DNA of 8,633 nt, from assembly GCA_016207365.1 (NCBI GenBank), contig JACQPU010000220.1, forward strand, positions 1-8,633, read 5' to 3'. The notes under the pieces are model-generated. The model was not told where the DNA came from. It saw only the letters and a list, made by a program, of their open reading frames with translations, and searched no databases. Below are positions 5,827 through 8,633 of this stretch, piece by piece; positions within the stretch are counted from its first letter, which is position 1, and the number at the start of each line of letters is the position of its first letter. Origin of the DNA: Ignavibacteriales bacterium. Lineage in GTDB: Bacteria > Bacteroidota > Ignavibacteria > UBA10030. Both the position numbers and the translations under genes were made by a program.

Positions 5827-8633
5827 TTGGATTCCTTTGGATTCGACAATCGTCGGGTCCCAGGCTTTGAATTCCCTTTTGAACATTGCGATCACTTTCT
5901 CGGCTTCCTCCCGACTCTCATAAGTACCCAGTGTGAGCTCGTACTTGCCGCCGCTCCGCTCACTGGTAACAATCGCAATCGGGAACCCCCGTCCCTGATA
6001 CAGTCGTTTTTCTTCGTACGCATCCTTCGCAGTACGAAATTCTTTCAGTACCACGGTGTAAAGGACAGCTGCACCCGCTGTCGGGCGAACAGGATCCGTA
6101 AGGGTTGAAATCATCGTAAATTCACTCCGCCTGTTCTTCTGGAGATTCTCCGGCGTGTCGTTCGATGCAATCGGATATTGACTGCCATACCCACGAGCGA
6201 TCAACCTTTCCGGGGAAATTCCATTCATAATAAGAAAATCGCTGATCGCGTGGGCACGGCGCGAGGAGAGATCGATATTTTCTTCCTCCTTTCCCGTGGA
6301 GTCTGTGTGACCAGCAATTTCCAGACGTATATGCGGAAGTCCCTTCATGGCATCAACGATTTCATAGAGATTGCGTTCGGCCTCCTTGCGGATCGTAGCC
6401 TTCCCAAGATCAAAATAGATGTTATAGAGACGGATAATCCTCGGTTCGGCGGCGAGAATCGCGTAGACACCTGGATCCGTTGTCACAAACGTAAATGTCC
6501 GAGCCACAGCATCAAATCGCTTTGTCACCGGTTCCCAATTTCCCTTCCGAAAGTGATACACTCCCGCCTTTCCCGGCACCACCAAGCTCCTTTCGATCCA
6601 CGCTTGCTCGACGGGAAAAATCACCTCAGAAGATCCTGTAAGCGACCGGATGGAATACAACGGCCCGACTGTCGGGAACTTTTCAGAAGCTTCTGGCCAT
6701 TGGATCGCTGTAAGGGGCGCGGAACCGTCTTCCAGAATGGGGTGGAGTATTGTCGCCCCATTGGTGAGGGCAACTCCCTGCGATCCATTGATAGAGAGGG
6801 GCAATAGCGGGTATCGTGTAGCAAGTTCACGGCGTTCAGCGCTGGACAGCTGCTCGAAAAACCCTCGGGCTTCAATCGTTCGGGCCTGGACAAGGAGCGA
6901 AGGGACCAGCTCCATCCGTGCTGCCGAACGAACCTGCTCAGATGAACCTTTCTCAGCCAGAGTTTGGTACTGTTCCACCGCCTCAGCCACCATTCCAGCC
7001 CGCGAGAGCACCGACCCCAATCGAAGCGTCAGATCTTCTCGGATATCGGGATCAAGATTGGATGCCAGCGCCTCGCGGTAAAACCCGACGGCGTCATTGA
7101 ACCGTTGTTCCTGTTCGGCAATCTTTCCCAACTCGATGCGCGCAAACACCGCCGTGCGGGAGTCTCCATAGTTTGTCACGACTTGCTCAAGATTCTTTGC
7201 CGCCGCGGGGAGATCCCCCATTTCCATACTGAGTGCAGCGGATTGGAGAAATGCTTCCGACGCCAGCTCCGTGCCTTCATACTGAGAACTAAGGGTCGAG
7301 TAGGTATTCAGAGCCATCGCAAAATTCCCTTCAGCAGTATAGGACTTCGCGAGCTCCAGGAGTGCACGGGCACGAACGCTTCCCTCGGTCTGACTCTTGA
7401 GAATCTCATTGTACGCATCCTGTGCGGCCTTGAACTCCTTTGCATTCTTGTACAACTCCGCCTTTTCCAGAAGGACATCGTTGTACACGGCACTGGCCGG
7501 ATTGCGGAGAATCATGTTGAACACGGCAAGTGCTTTCGCGAATTCGCCCCTTCGCTGCCAGTACCTTCCAATCCGGAGCCGCACCTGGTCAGCGTGCTTT
7601 GATGCGGGAAAGTTGGATAAGTACTCCAGATACTGCCTGAGAGACTCTCCGCCAATTGATTCCGTGTACACGAGGGTGTAAAAACCTATATTCTCCCCGT
7701 CAACGAAAAACGTCTTCTGTGCCCATCCCCTGAACGGTCCTTCAAGTTGAAATTGTACGGGGTACGCATCTCCGCTGATCGCTGACTCCGGTGAACCGTA
7801 AGTGATTCTGTACTGACTCCGAAGGAGTTGAAGAATGGTCTGATATAACGGGGCCAGGTCCGATGCTCTGCGAACGAAGAAGTATTCTCCTCCGGAACGA
7901 GTAGCCAGATCCTTCAGGGCTGCGTTTTCAGAGACGTTCAGATCAATGGCGTAGATCGGTATATCAGTTGCACGGATCATCTCGCGGATCTTCTCCATGC
8001 CGGATACCGATCCGTTATCATCACCATCCGAAAACAGTACGACGGCCTTGCGCCCGAGTGCGCTCGAAGCATTCAACGTGGAGAGTCCGAGGAGGAGGGC
8101 GTCATACATGAATGTTCGCTCGGTCATCAGGCCCGTCCGGACAGACTTGTGGAGGAACGGCTTTGAATTGCTGAACGGGGTTCGGGCTCTTGCAATGACC
8201 GGTCGCGCGAATTCAGGAACCTTGGTCGTAACCTTGCCGTCCCCGAAATCGAACAGCGCAACGTAGTCTCCCGTTTTCAGACTGTCAATGAATTGTGCAG
8301 CAGCAGTTTCCAGTAATGCCGTCCGGCCCTGCATTGATGTGGAGTTGTCGAAAATCATTGCCAGAAACAGCTCAGACTCGCCTTTGAATTTGAGATCGAT
8401 AACGGATTCCACTTCCGTCGGCCTCACGGGGGACCCCTTGTGCTGAATGGCAATCCACTGCGGATCAAGCGCTTCACGCAGCAACGGCTGTCTTGTTTTG
8501 TCAGCCAGCGTGACAAACAAATCGACTTTCGGATATCTGCTAAAATCAAGCTGATTAAGATAAACGGTTGCCGTTTGGGTCGTTTGTCTGGCCACGGATG
8601 TCTCCGTCCACACCATGACAAACAACACAACCA
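5824..8633 (-). CDS. VWA-TPR-OmpA-SPOR cell-envelope protein, 5' end outside window
   Basis: A large predicted periplasmic/outer-membrane-associated protein, numbered here from the in-frame GTG at 8628 (934 residues). The first residues (LFVMVW...TSVA|RQ) look like the end of a signal peptide, and the frame stays open to the window edge, so the true start is probably just outside. Domains in order: an N-terminal beta domain (~18-80); a VWA domain (~85-275) with the MIDAS motif DNSTS (D94, S96, S98) and SDGDDN near D201; TPR-like helical repeats (~320-625); a small beta region ending in DPGVYAILA (~640-735); an OmpA-like peptidoglycan-binding domain (~737-842) with GHTD (D776) and LSSRRA (R791), the residues that bind diaminopimelate in this family; and a C-terminal SPOR domain (857-931), which binds denuded glycan strands. 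The combination suggests a wall-anchored scaffold or sensor that uses the VWA domain for metal-dependent ligand binding. It is the first visible gene of a minus-strand operon with the CHAT protein. The domain calls are strong; the cellular role is inferred. Confidence 0.94.
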   Translation of the reverse strand, partial: VVLFVMVWTETSVARQTTQTATVYLNQLDFSRYPKVDLFVTLADKTRQPLLREALDPQWIAIQHKGSPVRPTEVESVIDLKFKGESELFLAMIFDNSTSMQGRTALLETAAAQFIDSLKTGDYVALFDFGDGKVTTKVPEFARPVIARARTPFSNSKPFLHKSVRTGLMTERTFMYDALLLGLSTLNASSALGRKAVVLFSDGDDNGSVSGMEKIREMIRATDIPIYAIDLNVSENAALKDLATRSGGEYFFVRRASDLAPLYQTILQLLRSQYRITYGSPESAISGDAYPVQFQLEGPFRGWAQKTFFVDGENIGFYTLVYTESIGGESLRQYLEYLSNFPASKHADQVRLRIGRYWQRRGEFAKALAVFNMILRNPASAVYNDVLLEKAELYKNAKEFKAAQDAYNEILKSQTEGSVRARALLELAKSYTAEGNFAMALNTYSTLSSQYEGTELASEAFLQSAALSMEMGDLPAAAKNLEQVVTNYGDSRTAVFARIELGKIAEQEQRFNDAVGFYREALASNLDPDIREDLTLRLGSVLSRAGMVAEAVEQYQTLAEKGSSEQVRSAARMELVPSLLVQARTIEARGFFEQLSSAERRELATRYPLLPLSINGSQGVALTNGATILHPILEDGSAPLTAIQWPEASEKFPTVGPLYSIRSLTGSSEVIFPVEQAWIERSLVVPGKAGVYHFRKGNWEPVTKRFDAVARTFTFVTTDPGVYAILAAEPRIIRLYNIYFDLGKATIRKEAERNLYEIVDAMKGLPHIRLEIAGHTDSTGKEEENIDLSSRRAHAISDFLIMNGISPERLIARGYGSQYPIASNDTPENLQKNRRSEFTMISTLTDPVRPTAGAAVLYTVVLKEFRTAKDAYEEKRLYQGRGFPIAIVTSERSGGKYELTLGTYESREEAEKVIAMFKREFKAWDPTIVESKGIQ

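Noticed and set aside
6178..6807. 209-codon open frame on the + strand opposite the OmpA-coding part
   Set aside because: Antisense to a well-supported domain region, with no recognisable family and a composition typical of antisense frames.
1358..8633. A VWA-MoxR/VMAP-type conflict system
   Set aside because: VWA, CHAT and PP2C occur together, but there is no MoxR or STAND ATPase in the window, and the VWA and CHAT proteins appear to be exported, unlike the cytoplasmic members of those systems.

Overview
The window is densely coding: four genes and no gene-free stretch over 70 bases. Domain content and style suggest a Gram-negative bacterium of the Bacteroidota/Chlorobiota/Ignavibacteria kind. 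Supporting signs are OmpA-like and SPOR envelope domains, a long secreted TPR-CHAT protein, a SpoIIE-type phosphatase and moderate GC. This placement is inferred from gene content; no phylogenetic marker is present.

Layout. On the + strand, positions 2-1333 hold the 3' part of a gene for a beta-rich plus helical-repeat protein. It resembles the N-terminal part of secreted TlpA-like thioredoxin proteins but has no thioredoxin domain. It converges on a minus-strand run of three genes with a 24-base gap that contains a small inverted repeat. Read in transcription order, the minus-strand genes are: (1) a large envelope protein with VWA, TPR-like, OmpA-like and SPOR domains (8633-5824, start probably outside the window); (2) a 1137-residue TPR-CHAT protease-like protein with a signal peptide and an intact His/Cys dyad (5814-2401); (3) a 324-residue cytoplasmic phosphatase with an N-terminal DksA/TraR-like zinc finger fused to a SpoIIE/PP2C domain (2332-1358).

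Genes 1 and 2 of the run are tightly coupled: 9 bases lie between stop and start, and the stop codon is part of the next ribosome binding site. Gene 3 follows 68 bases later with its own ribosome binding site, so it is probably in the same transcript or has an internal promoter.

Working together (inference). The first protein has two predicted peptidoglycan-binding domains plus a ligand-binding VWA domain and protein-protein repeats, so it could be a cell-wall-anchored scaffold or sensor. The secreted CHAT protein could be a caspase-like protease acting in the same periplasmic space. The phosphatase sits on the other side of the membrane and could feed a partner-switching or stress response, but its usual partners (STAS-domain antagonist, HATPase kinase) are not in the window. 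The VWA/OmpA/SPOR plus secreted CHAT pair is the best candidate for an undescribed system here.
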